The translations under genes were made by a program, and so were the position numbers. Below the pieces are notes generated by a model. The model made no database searches and was not told the origin of the DNA. It worked only from the letters and a program-made list of their open reading frames with translations. A stretch of DNA of 50,699 bases from a virus, in the IMG/VR virus record IMGVR_UViG_3300032294_001918, positions 1 to 50,699 of that record; one strand, written 5' to 3'. Below are positions 24,801 to 32,411 of this stretch, in pieces (the first letter of the stretch is position 1; every line of letters begins with the position of its first letter).

Positions 24801-27539
24801 AGCTACTATCCATAATTTTCCTGTTGCAGGAACGCTAAATCTTTTATTAATTGTAAATGTTGTAGATACATTTTGAGTTAAATTATTAACTTCTATAGGC
24901 AATAAAGAAATTGTATATTTTGCAGATGGATTTCCCGTTGAAGTACAAATAATAGCATAAACAGAAAAAGTAGAAGTACCATCTGATGCTACATTAAAAG
25001 AACCATTAATTGATATAATTTTTTCAGAAATATTTGATTTATTATAGAAAAAATAACCCGTACTAACCCAAATAGGGAAACCGGAATTAAAAAATGCTTG
25101 AGCATTTGGCTGTGTTTGTATTCTATATGATATGTTATCAACTGCGATATTAACTGTAATTGGGAATGTTTCACTTCGTGTTATAGCATCTTGGTCAGTT
25201 TCAATATCAAATACAGTAGAAGAATAAGAAAAATTATCGCTATATGGAACTGTTCTAATCCTATAAAATAAATCGCCATTTGTAACAGGAACAATAGCTG
25301 GCACACCTTCTGGGTTTACGCTAGATTGTGTTTGCAAACCCATGTGATATCTTGTAGCTGTTCCCGGATTTCCAATACCATATTCTTTACCAAATTCATA
25401 AAAAAATCTTTGATTTGAATCAGCATTTGTAGAATAATTATATAATAAGATTTCATAATGTTGAAAATCAGGAGTACCCGGAAATTGAAAATTGCCACCT
25501 ATGTCATCATTAGGATATCTTACTTTTAAGAAGTTTCCAGTAGCTGTATATGTATTATTATCTGGTAGTAATGGAACTGGATATGTTATATTATATTCAA
25601 AAGAAGTAACAGTACCAATTATTTCATAATCAAATTGCTCGGTTATATAATTAATGTCATTAGTAACATTATATCTAGCAATAAACCTAATTCTATCTCC
25701 TTCTGTATAATTATATGAAACAACATTTTGTGTTGAACTTATGGCTTCATTATAAGCTGCAATATTCCCAATACCAATGTAAAAAAATCTTGAATTATCT
25801 ACATTATTAGTTATGCCTGCAAATGCTGATTCACTAATCCAACATAATCTTTTATTATAAGTTGTATTATTTGATCTTAAAACTTGATAATATCTAGCAT
25901 ATAATGGTGGTCTATTAAAAATATTTAAACTTACTTGAGGATATCTTATAAGAGGTTGGTCATTTGGTAAATTTGTAAAACTAGGAGTATTAATAGTGGC
26001 ATTAATTGATGTTTGTGCGCCTATTGTTTTTCCTTGTGCATCAAAATATTGAATTGCATATTGATAACCAGAATCCCATACATATGCAAAACGAGTATTA
26101 TTATTACTTAATAGAGTTGTTGTTTTAAATCCAACAGAAGTCAAAACAAACCCACTTGCATAGCTCATAACTAATTTATTGCCAACTAATGACACTTGGG
26201 TATATCCTTCAGAAACCATTGCAGCAGAAATACCAGCTAGTATATCACTAACCAAATAAGAGGTTGACGTACCCGGTGTTGTAAAAGATGTACTTAAATC
26301 TGTACCACTTGAAGAAAATGAATTAATATAATAACCACCATCTGCATTGTTTAATGTTGTAACTTCTCCATTTGTATTTGTACCAGTTCCGTAAAGATAA
26401 ATACTCATTTGCGTTCCAGAACCGCTATCTGTACCATTTACTGTAGCAAGTAATAATACCCCAGCTTGATCATAAAAATAAGTATATGCGTTTGGGGTTA
26501 AATCAACACTTAAATTCATAGTTGTTTTATCATAACCCTCTAAAATACCAGCATATAACAAAACATTTCCATTAGCTAGTTCAGCAGCATTAGCTCTTTG
26601 CGGAACCCAATCTTGTAATTGATTTGTTTCTAATACATCTAATTGAGTATAAATTGAATCATTAAAAAACTTTGTAATGTAAATTACATTGTCTGCTATA
26701 TTAAGACTTGCCTTATCAAAAGATTCTATTAAAAACCAATCGCTAGTTAAACCGTTTGTTGTTTCTCTAAAACAAAGCTCAATAGCTTTTACATCTGGCC
26801 CACCAGTTGAAAATAATACAGCTATTCTTGCATTATCTGTAGTATTAAAATCAGTAAGTGTTTCAGAAGGCTGTTGAGGTAATGGAACAATACTTTTTGA
26901 ACTCCATACAGATTTTTCATTGTTATCATAAACATATCTGTACGAAAATTGAAACAATTTGTTTCTTAAATTATTAATAGTTATAGTAGTATCATTTTCA
27001 TAAACTACTTTTGGAGGCATTATTGGAGGCGCTTTTGCAACCAACAAATATTCCAATTCCCAGTCATTGCCATATAAATTAATTACATTTATACTTTTTG
27101 GTGGGTTATATCCATCATTAAAAAATAAAATATCACCTTCATCATCTCTATAAAATATATTTATTGATAATACCTTATAAGATGGATTAAAATTCAAAAT
27201 ATCAACACCATTACTTTGTGTTTTACTTATTAAAACAGGAACTACTGCATTTGTATTTAAATCATAATATAATATTGTATTAAATCCATTGCTATTCCAT
27301 AAAAAGTAATAAGCTCTATTTCTAACCTTGTCTGAATAAAAACCAATAACCTTATTTGTACCATTAGGTGCCGTATATGGTATTAAAGTATTTCCTTGTA
27401 TATTGGAAACAACTTTATCTTTAGCTTGCCCTTGAGCATCTTTTGTTATATTTAAGGCATCAATATAGTCATTATTACTAATTCTATAATCAGCATCATC
27501 TAAGTTTAATTTTCCGCTAAAAGGAGTATTTATTATCAT
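21840..27539 (-). CDS. giant tail hub/muzzle-like protein with mucin-like modular C-terminus, 1899 aa
   Basis: The N-terminus (INTPFSGKLNLDDADYRISNNDYIDALNI) and the following ~1100 residues of regularly spaced strands resemble the large hub or tip proteins of crAss-like and other podoviruses, which close the tail and carry beta-propeller-like folds. From about residue 1160 the protein changes character. Six to seven Thr/Ala/Pro linkers of the type TTTTTTAAPTTTTTT separate compact modules. Module A (NPCNCVEVNITSVGGEV…GNCKTAPCP) occurs twice, module B (YKYLVNGS…NLTSCPA) occurs twice, and two further modules (YYLADEIDCSNCSVV…NAACGN; YALVDITNSTAG…MFDGSC) occur once. The Cys-containing modules look like small surface-exposed adhesion domains on stiff, possibly glycosylated stalks. 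The frame is intact through the low-complexity DNA. Confidence 0.65.
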   Translation of the reverse strand: MIINTPFSGKLNLDDADYRISNNDYIDALNITKDAQGQAKDKVVSNIQGNTLIPYTAPNGTNKVIGFYSDKVRNRAYYFLWNSNGFNTILYYDLNTNAVVPVLISKTQSNGVDILNFNPSYKVLSINIFYRDDEGDILFFNDGYNPPKSINVINLYGNDWELEYLLVAKAPPIMPPKVVYENDTTITINNLRNKLFQFSYRYVYDNNEKSVWSSKSIVPLPQQPSETLTDFNTTDNARIAVLFSTGGPDVKAIELCFRETTNGLTSDWFLIESFDKASLNIADNVIYITKFFNDSIYTQLDVLETNQLQDWVPQRANAAELANGNVLLYAGILEGYDKTTMNLSVDLTPNAYTYFYDQAGVLLLATVNGTDSGSGTQMSIYLYGTGTNTNGEVTTLNNADGGYYINSFSSSGTDLSTSFTTPGTSTSYLVSDILAGISAAMVSEGYTQVSLVGNKLVMSYASGFVLTSVGFKTTTLLSNNNTRFAYVWDSGYQYAIQYFDAQGKTIGAQTSINATINTPSFTNLPNDQPLIRYPQVSLNIFNRPPLYARYYQVLRSNNTTYNKRLCWISESAFAGITNNVDNSRFFYIGIGNIAAYNEAISSTQNVVSYNYTEGDRIRFIARYNVTNDINYITEQFDYEIIGTVTSFEYNITYPVPLLPDNNTYTATGNFLKVRYPNDDIGGNFQFPGTPDFQHYEILLYNYSTNADSNQRFFYEFGKEYGIGNPGTATRYHMGLQTQSSVNPEGVPAIVPVTNGDLFYRIRTVPYSDNFSYSSTVFDIETDQDAITRSETFPITVNIAVDNISYRIQTQPNAQAFFNSGFPIWVSTGYFFYNKSNISEKIISINGSFNVASDGTSTFSVYAIICTSTGNPSAKYTISLLPIEVNNLTQNVSTTFTINKRFSVPATGKLWIVAKSTNDNVGANKIIVQPFNFDFQIIKEKQIGIIESSFNDTYNLITNSNGRPSVIDENARQTYFPTLIRFGQAYQSNTNINATNRFFYEDFDEYDRTFGDVLRLHVRDRYLKVYQQFKVGNVPILTQIVKDVTGNPLQANSDQLINKIQYYAGDYGIGDAATSLAWNNFADYFVDNYRGVVCRLSQNGIEPLSILYKTNAFFVANTAAYRKNLNNSISDGGVYTGDPCIYGVFDANTNKYIIAMEEINRYITTTTTTTTAAPTTTTTASPTTTTTSAPTTTTTTFSPNPCNCVEVNITSVGGEVTTFDCFGVNVNYVYATAGIRYVCASVIGGVLQAEIVSGTGTLTPVGNCKTAPCPNVSTTTTISQPNYKYLVNGSASVSSNAACAAVKNIYLWSYSDTFIDSETYYEGNITAPTIPLVAYAGGDRWKSNGVSAIQIDDTGYATNLTSCPATTTTTTTTAAPTTTTTTIAPTTTTTTFSPDPCNCVEVNITSVGGEVATFNCYGVSENYVYATAGIRYICAAVVGGLLQAEIVVGTGTVIPVGNCKTASCPPPSTTTTTTTIAPTTTTTAAPTTTTTIAPTTTTTTTIAPTTTTTTVATTTTTTTTTVAPTTTTTTVAPPTYKYLVNGSPSVSSTIACSTTKNIYLWSYADAFVDLVTYYEGTITAPTLPLVTFTGDNRWKSDGVSAVQIDDFGYATNLTSCPATTTTTTAAPTTTTTAAPTTTTTSTTTTTAAPTTTTTTPAPTTTTTTADPFDYYLADEIDCSNCSVVASNQRVAFPTGTVVTLNRYYRYVGFANDFTYLVKEVTTAGGAVALALPSYTNCNAACGNTTTTTTAAPTTTTTTAAPTTTTTTPAPTTTTTTPAPTTTTTTAAPTTTTTTLGYALVDITNSTAGTDITNITVNGVQVDGVVFPIVAGDGASASTTQTGASRTIVVSYTNVSNDSVEVIDTASNLTCISATSTSRTFSAQVVADGGTLSVIMFDGSC
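22165..24054 (-). repeat. Thr-linker and duplicated-module region in the tail hub gene
   Basis: Six to seven Thr-codon-rich blocks (plus strand GTN triplets) lie near 23955-24054, 23711-23730, 23370-23453, 22945-23143, 22555-22692 and 22165-22311. They separate protein modules: A near 23730-23950 and 23150-23365, B near 23455-23700 and 22695-22945. The two copies of each module are similar but not identical in DNA. Triplet phase is kept throughout, so changes in repeat number would alter linker length without breaking the frame. Confidence 0.85.
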
Positions 27540-27542
27540 TTT

Positions 27543-28313
27543 TTATGCCTTAACAGTCATTCTTTGAGTGTCTAAATTTTGTTCGTAAGCTTGCATTAAG
27601 TATAATGGCTTAAATTGAGCATTAGCAATTCTTCTTTGATTATAGAATTCTTGCTTTCTATCTCTCTTGTCACCCAAATTGCCTTTTCTTGTACTTGGCA
27701 TACTAGCTATATCTCTCCAAGCTATAAAAGAAAGCAAAGCTTCTCTAAATTGAATTGGGATAGAATATGTTTCTTCAGGATTACCACTAGATAAATATTC
27801 AATCATCAAATAAGAGTAATAAAAATACTGGTTTAAAAGAACTACACCATTTGAATCATCAATGTTAAATTGACCTACAAATGGCGAACCACTTGGTAAT
27901 CCATAAATATTTTGAAAACCATATCCATCCCAATAATTAAACCATAATGGTAAATCTTGTTGATACCATGTAGCTAAAGTATTATCTTGAGTCAACTCCA
28001 ATCTATCTGGCTGCTGGTCTGCATAATATGTCATTTTGTTATTAAACTTCAATGGGATTATTTCTCCTACTGAATTTAATACACCTATTTTAGTATAGCT
28101 AATATAATCATTAGGCAATTGTGCCGTATAATTTGTTGTATCAATAGGGATTTTTACACTTCTTATTTTGTAAAAAAAGTCTAGTCCTAGTTTTTCCATA
28201 CCCCTTACAGCTATATTGTATAATTTAGCGTATTTGTGTACGGATTGCTCACTTTCATCAATATAATCATTGATTACAGAGTCTATTGTTATATAATTTC
28301 TAACTTGTGACAT
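27543..28313 (-). CDS. putative tail ring/adaptor protein, 256 aa
   Basis: The N-terminal half is helical (VINDYIDESEQSVHKYAKLYNIAVRGMEKLG), followed by a beta segment (VKIPIDTTNYTAQLPNDYISYTKIGVLNSVGEIIPL). This 'LP-x-DY…KIG' arrangement is one I associate with neck or ring proteins of crAss-like and related podoviruses. The C-terminal part contains REALLSFIAWRDIASMPSTRKGN, and a basic stretch (KRDRKQEFYNQRRI). The gene is three bases downstream of the GroES-like gene and three upstream of the hub gene. Its position between head-completion candidates and the hub supports an adaptor in the portal-tail stack. Confidence is moderate because no decisive motif is visible. Confidence 0.5.
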   Translation of the reverse strand: MSQVRNYITIDSVINDYIDESEQSVHKYAKLYNIAVRGMEKLGLDFFYKIRSVKIPIDTTNYTAQLPNDYISYTKIGVLNSVGEIIPLKFNNKMTYYADQQPDRLELTQDNTLATWYQQDLPLWFNYWDGYGFQNIYGLPSGSPFVGQFNIDDSNGVVLLNQYFYYSYLMIEYLSSGNPEETYSIPIQFREALLSFIAWRDIASMPSTRKGNLGDKRDRKQEFYNQRRIANAQFKPLYLMQAYEQNLDTQRMTVKA

Positions 28314-28315
28314 AT

Positions 28316-28588
28316 TTAATTATTTGATGCGTAAGCTAATATATCGTTCTGACGAATTAAGAAAACAAGTTCATTATCTAAAATAATTGGTTCCCCTGCT
28401 CCTTTGATATGGAAAACAATGTCATCTTTTTTAGCTTCCATTTTAATCTTAGCCGTACCTTTTCCTACAGAAATAACTTTTGCCTTGCAATTTCTTTCTC
28501 TGTACCCTTCAGGCAATAATAAACCGCCTTCGGTAACTTCTTCTGCTGCGAATGGTTTTACTAAAACAAAATCTCTAATTGGTTTCAT
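28316..28588 (-). CDS. GroES-like co-chaperonin, 90 aa
   Basis: The sequence has the Cpn10 layout: RDFVLVKPFAAEEVTEGGLLLP (first strands and mobile loop), AKVISVGKGTAKI (the V-x-V/A-VG-x-G element), DDIVFHIKGAGEPI and a closing LIRQNDILAY, equivalent to the LRExDILA end of GroES. Length is close to the usual ~95 residues. The mobile loop, which would contact GroEL, is short (KPFAAEEVTEGG). Phage co-chaperonins such as T4 gp31 replace GroES so that host GroEL can fold the capsid protein. Here the gene lies among neck and tail genes rather than next to the capsid gene, so its client may be one of these. Confidence 0.82.
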   Translation of the reverse strand: MKPIRDFVLVKPFAAEEVTEGGLLLPEGYRERNCKAKVISVGKGTAKIKMEAKKDDIVFHIKGAGEPIILDNELVFLIRQNDILAYASNN

Positions 28589-28595
28589 ATATTAT

Positions 28596-29222
28596 TTAGT
28601 TGTTGTTATCTACTCCGTCATTACTTGTATCTATTGGTCTTGATCTTTCAAATGCTAATTGAGCTTTAATATACTCAATAATCATCGGAACATAATCATC
28701 TGGTATAATTAATGTAGATTGTAAATTAGTAGAATCACCTCCACTAATCATTCTTACATTTGCAGTATATTGAGATAACAATATAGATGATTTTACATAT
28801 ATATTTTTACCTTCAATCCAATATAATAATTTATTCTGAATTGGTCTAAGACTATCTATATAACCAACTTGATTTATGCTTAATGGTATAGCTGTTTGAG
28901 AAATCTTCCCTTCACCTACAAATTGCAATGTTGCAACACCTTCATTTTTTCCTAATGCAACAGGTATTGCTGGCAATGAGATTGAATAAGTTGTAACGTT
29001 TTCATTTAAAACTGGCAACGCTTTAAAAGTAGTGTAAAATGAATTATTTACATAAGCCACACCATCTATTTGAATACTATCTGTATAATTCTTTCTAGCA
29101 GCTAATGCAATAGCATCGTTAAGCCACTGATTAACTTGATTGTATGTAATACTTGAATCATCGGATGGCTGTCCGTTATATATTTGTCTTAATATTCTTT
29201 CTATAAATGCGTATCTAGTCAT
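28596..29222 (-). CDS. putative head-tail connector/ring protein, 208 aa
   Basis: An N-terminal helical part (FIERILRQIYNG, YNQVNQWLNDAIALAARKNYTD) is followed by a beta domain with IDGVAYVNNSFYTTFKALPV and SLPAIPVALGKNEGVATLQFVG. The C-terminus returns to helix (DDYVPMIIEYIKAQLAFERSRP). This helix-beta-helix plan matches small connector proteins seen in podoviruses. The start codon overlaps the stop of the upstream 221-residue gene (TAATG arrangement), and the GroES-like gene follows after seven bases. No named family can be asserted. Confidence 0.45.
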   Translation of the reverse strand: MTRYAFIERILRQIYNGQPSDDSSITYNQVNQWLNDAIALAARKNYTDSIQIDGVAYVNNSFYTTFKALPVLNENVTTYSISLPAIPVALGKNEGVATLQFVGEGKISQTAIPLSINQVGYIDSLRPIQNKLLYWIEGKNIYVKSSILLSQYTANVRMISGGDSTNLQSTLIIPDDYVPMIIEYIKAQLAFERSRPIDTSNDGVDNNN

Positions 29223-29887
29223 TATTGCCCAGTTTGTGTTACTTGATTAGCATATTGCTGTACTTGTCCGTCTTGTAAATTTAAGCCAATTAATTTTAAT
29301 GCCCTAGCTATTATTTCTAATAAATCTACATTATCCCAAACAGGCTGAACACTTGTGCCAGAACTATAAACAGGTCTGCCATTAACAGTGGTATAAGCCC
29401 AAACAATTTCAGGTGCATCTTTTACATAAGTTAAAATTGCACTTCCAAGTGTTACAGGATAAAATTGGAATCCAGTAGGCTCTAATAAATAAATAGGATT
29501 AGTTGCAATAGGATCAATTTGGCTATTATAAAAAGAATACAAAGCATCTTGCTGTACATATCTTACTCTATTAAATGATGATGTCATTACTGTATCCGTT
29601 TGAACATAATCAGGTGGATAAGGTGATTGTCCAGTTGTGTTATTAATAGTTAATGTAGTTTCTACAAGTAATGGAGTTAGTCTTTGTCTAATATTTTGAT
29701 TTTGGCTATAATTTATTCTAGCCTGTGGTCTGCCATATTGATATTGCTGAAACTCTCCCAACAAGTAATCTTGATATGAAACTTGCGCTTGGTTTATAGT
29801 CAAATTAAATTCAGATGGAGTCAAATAGCCATTTTGCGCCTTATTAACTGCAAACTGACAAATACGATACATATCATTAACATTCAT
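29222..29887 (-). CDS. putative ring/neck protein, 221 aa
   Basis: The N-terminal motif MYRICQFAVNKAQNGYLTPSEFN, followed by a Gln/Tyr-rich helix (QAQVSYQDYLLGEFQQYQYG), is a pattern I know from ring proteins of Bacteroidota podoviruses, including crAss-like ones. The middle is beta-rich (LLVETTLTINNTTG, VMTSSFNRVRYVQQDALY), with a YVKDAPEIVWAYTT segment. The C-terminal helix (VDLLEIIARALKLIGLNLQDGQV) probably packs against the portal or next ring. It is the first gene after a terminator and a TATATTTG box, so it opens the neck/tail transcription unit. Confidence 0.5.
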   Translation of the reverse strand: MNVNDMYRICQFAVNKAQNGYLTPSEFNLTINQAQVSYQDYLLGEFQQYQYGRPQARINYSQNQNIRQRLTPLLVETTLTINNTTGQSPYPPDYVQTDTVMTSSFNRVRYVQQDALYSFYNSQIDPIATNPIYLLEPTGFQFYPVTLGSAILTYVKDAPEIVWAYTTVNGRPVYSSGTSVQPVWDNVDLLEIIARALKLIGLNLQDGQVQQYANQVTQTGQ

Positions 29888-29904
29888 TGGAATAAGTTAT
29901 ACAA

Positions 29905-29912
29905 CAAATATA
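29905..29912 (-). promoter_or_regulatory. putative -7 promoter box for the neck/tail operon
   Basis: TATATTTG on the minus strand matches TAnnTTTG and lies 18 bases ahead of the ATG at 29887. It sits directly downstream of the terminator hairpin at 29922-29955, a terminator-then-promoter arrangement that separates head from tail transcription. Confidence 0.5.
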
Positions 29913-29921
29913 CGAAAAAGT

Positions 29922-29955
29922 AATAAAAAAACCCCGTAATTTTTAGGTTACAGGG
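29922..29955 (-). terminator. rho-independent terminator after the capsid-side operon
   Basis: On the minus strand an 8-bp stem (CCCTGTAA pairing with TTACGGGG, one G-T pair; 29955-29948 with 29939-29932) encloses an 8-base loop. It is followed by a T-rich tract (TTTTTTTATTA). It ends transcripts coming through the capsid gene and the 297-residue gene. Confidence 0.75.
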
Positions 29956-29980
29956 CTTCTTTTATTTAGAGGGGAAAGAA

Positions 29981-30874
29981 CTACATTAATTTCTTTAATT
30001 GCTCTAAAAATGCTCTACACTCGTCTTGAGGGTACATGGCATATTCAACTAAATAGCTTTCAGGTCTTTTATCCGATGGTATTTTACAAATAAAACCACC
30101 ATCATTAGCCCAATAAGCAGAACCTTTTTTGCTATTAACATCAATTCTATTATCAATTAAAGCCTTTTTAATTATAAAAGCTATTTCAACTTCCTTAGAA
30201 CCAGCACTTTCCATAAACTTGTTAGGTTGTGCTTCAGCATACAATTCGTAATCATTTCTTAGTGCTTCATTAGATTTAGGCATACCTAATTCATCTGTGA
30301 ATAAAATACCAAGATAATTACAATGTTTACGCATTTCTTCATCAGTAGCTAAAGAAGCATGTTTAATAGCTTTAACCTTAGCAACTCTCTTTTCTCTTTC
30401 TAATTCAGCTGTTCTTTGAGGATTCCATTGAAAGAAAGTAATCTTTCTAGTCCCCTTTTTGTTTGGATTATCTAAATTTGCATTACAAAGACCTAAAAAT
30501 TCAAGTGCTGTTGTATCGTAATCGGGGATTCTTAAAACCCTTCTGTCAAATATTAAACTCCTTCTGTTTTTTTCAACAAAACTTTTTTCTAAACCTTTTT
30601 GATCTTCTACCCAAATACTAGGATAACCTGTTAAAAGTCTAATCCTTTCCATCCTTTTTTTCTCTGGATTCCAAACATCATCAATACCTTCCATATGGTA
30701 TTTACCATTCTTTTTAGTATCTGATAATTTAAAAATCTTATAAGTAACTCCTTCATTTGCAACAGAAGCTTCCGTCATTGCAATGGCTGCTTCTTCATGT
30801 TGTCTTACATTAGTAAATTCTCCTTGTTGAGATAAATTAAATTCATTTATCCCTATTGCCTTTAACTTTGCCAT
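29981..30874 (-). CDS. virion-associated protein of unknown function, 297 aa
   Basis: I chose the ATG at 30874 (MAKLKAIGINEF) because the longer frame to 30910 would begin inside a hairpin. The protein mixes charged helices (FQWNPQRTAELEREKRVAKVKAIKHASLATDEEMRKH) with short strands (RSLIFDRRVLRIPDYDTTALEFLGL). Its C-terminal part (KEVEIAFIIKKALIDNRIDVN…WANDGGFICKIPSD…LVEYAMYPQDECRAFLEQLKKLM) looks like a compact alpha/beta domain. No signal peptide or enzyme motif is seen. It lies between the capsid gene and the terminator, so a head-related role is likely; some crAss-like phages have an unassigned gene at this place. Confidence 0.5.
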   Translation of the reverse strand: MAKLKAIGINEFNLSQQGEFTNVRQHEEAAIAMTEASVANEGVTYKIFKLSDTKKNGKYHMEGIDDVWNPEKKRMERIRLLTGYPSIWVEDQKGLEKSFVEKNRRSLIFDRRVLRIPDYDTTALEFLGLCNANLDNPNKKGTRKITFFQWNPQRTAELEREKRVAKVKAIKHASLATDEEMRKHCNYLGILFTDELGMPKSNEALRNDYELYAEAQPNKFMESAGSKEVEIAFIIKKALIDNRIDVNSKKGSAYWANDGGFICKIPSDKRPESYLVEYAMYPQDECRAFLEQLKKLM

Positions 30875-30899
30875 AAAATGGTTTTTAAATGTTAAAATA

Positions 30900-30930
30900 G
30901 GTAGAGGCAATCAATAAAGTTGCCCCTACC
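30900..30930 (-). terminator. hairpin (partial terminator/attenuator) after the major capsid gene
   Basis: The minus-strand arms GGTAGGGGCAA and TTGCCTCTACC (30930-30920 and 30910-30900) pair over 11 positions with one mismatch, around a 9-base loop. They are followed by TATTTTAACATTT. The weak T-tract suggests partial termination, which would make capsid mRNA more abundant than that of the following gene, or an RNA processing site. Confidence 0.55.
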
Positions 30931-30955
30931 ATAATTATAAGTTCTAAATAACTAA

Positions 30956-32365
30956 TTAGTTACCTTGAACGATGATGAATTGGTTTGCTGCACAAACACG
31001 AGTACCACGATAAGTGATCATCGCAATTTGATTAGTCATTGTGCCATCTGTTGGATTAGGAGATCCACCACCATATTGCCATACACGAATACCATTACCA
31101 ACTGTTCCACCTTGAGGAGGTTGTTGATACATAATAGTAATGTTCTTGTAAGCTTGAGCAGTTTTTGCATCCTTAGTTTCACCCATTGGATAGATTAAAC
31201 CGAAATTACGGAAGTAATCAACGTTTGGAGTTAAACCAGTTGTAACCTCTGTGTTGAATTGAGGATACTTCTTAACAGACAATAAATATCCATCAATGAA
31301 GATTTCTTGGAAACCATAAGCAACAGAAGCTTCTTTAGACTTCTCGCCTTGTCCATAAACGAAAGCACCAGCTGGGTAAGCAGCGAAGATACCATCAGAG
31401 AAATCTTGTCTTTGGAAGATATCAGTTAGCCATGCAGATTGTTTAGCACAACCATTAACATCCATAATACGAGTAATCTCGTGTAATTTTTGGATATCTA
31501 AAGTACCCGGAGTGTAACCAACAGTTTCACCGTCAGCAACTACTTTAGGGATAATACCTTCAGAACCAGTTGAATTGTTAATTGCTGAATTATTTTGGTA
31601 ATTACCACGCATTAACTTAGCTTCTACGTTGTTCTTGAAACGAACAAGAGTCTTATACATACCCTTGTAAGTAAATGCAGTTACGCCATTTGCAGCCATA
31701 TCTGGAGATACTGGGAACTCATAATATGTTTCAGCCATTTGCGCTAAGTCAGTGTTAGACCAACCATCACGAATTTCTGTTACATAGTTATCATATCTTT
31801 GATCCAATTGGATTAAAGGATTGATTGGACCAGAAGCTTCACCAGCATCTGCATCACCACCAAACAATAGAACCTCACCTGCTAATAAGCTAGTTGAACC
31901 AGCAGAAGCAAATCTTTGAGTAGTTTGTTTTGGAGCAACTGTAAAAGTCCATGCATATGCAGTAGAGCTATTAATTGACAAGATAACCCCTTCAATGTTT
32001 GAAGAAGCCACACGCAAAGTTTCACCAACTCTTAAAGGAGTTTGAGTACCATTGTTAAAGTAAGCCTCTTGTCCTAAAGTTAAAGTAATTGTAGCACCAA
32101 CGCCAGCAGAAACTGAGCTAGTATTTGTAACACCCGGCATTAATTTACCGCGGTTTTCAAACCAGAAGTAGTTTAAGTTTTTAACTTCTTCCATGCCGCT
32201 ATGAGCAGCTAACCACCAAGTAAAATCTTCATTGCCATACTTTTGAGTGTATTGCTTGTAATACTGTGGAGTTAATAATTGTAGATCAACCATCAGTTGT
32301 CTATTCTGGGATTGCAACGAGATTGAACCCGGCTGCAAAATATTTGAGGTAGGTATTCCTGCCAT
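30956..32365 (-). CDS. major capsid protein (putative, HK97-type), 469 aa
   Basis: Its position directly after the scaffold gene and portal, and its length, fit a major capsid protein. The N-terminus (LQPGSISLQSQNRQLMVDLQLLTPQYYKQYTQKYG) forms an N-arm-like helix. The middle has Thr/Val strands (TITLTLGQEAYFNNGTQ), the peptide YKTLVRFKNNVEAKLMRGNYQ, and a P-domain-like helix (LDIQKLHEITRIMDVNG). The C-terminal part ends in strands (ITIMYQQPPQGGTVGNGIRVWQYGGGS; IAMITYRGTRVCAANQFIIVQGN). Codon use leans to C-ending codons more than its neighbours (visible as more GAC/AAC/TTC on the coding strand), in line with a highly expressed gene. I infer the fold; I cannot name the exact family. Confidence 0.75.
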   Translation of the reverse strand: MAGIPTSNILQPGSISLQSQNRQLMVDLQLLTPQYYKQYTQKYGNEDFTWWLAAHSGMEEVKNLNYFWFENRGKLMPGVTNTSSVSAGVGATITLTLGQEAYFNNGTQTPLRVGETLRVASSNIEGVILSINSSTAYAWTFTVAPKQTTQRFASAGSTSLLAGEVLLFGGDADAGEASGPINPLIQLDQRYDNYVTEIRDGWSNTDLAQMAETYYEFPVSPDMAANGVTAFTYKGMYKTLVRFKNNVEAKLMRGNYQNNSAINNSTGSEGIIPKVVADGETVGYTPGTLDIQKLHEITRIMDVNGCAKQSAWLTDIFQRQDFSDGIFAAYPAGAFVYGQGEKSKEASVAYGFQEIFIDGYLLSVKKYPQFNTEVTTGLTPNVDYFRNFGLIYPMGETKDAKTAQAYKNITIMYQQPPQGGTVGNGIRVWQYGGGSPNPTDGTMTNQIAMITYRGTRVCAANQFIIVQGN

Positions 32366-32411
32366 AATATTGAATTTATTTTTTTACGCCTCCTCCAAAG
32401 GCAATAACAAG

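Noticed and set aside
32366-32411. GCCT…AGGC inverted repeat between capsid and scaffold genes as a terminator
   Set aside because: The stem is only four base pairs and no T-tract follows in the direction of transcription.
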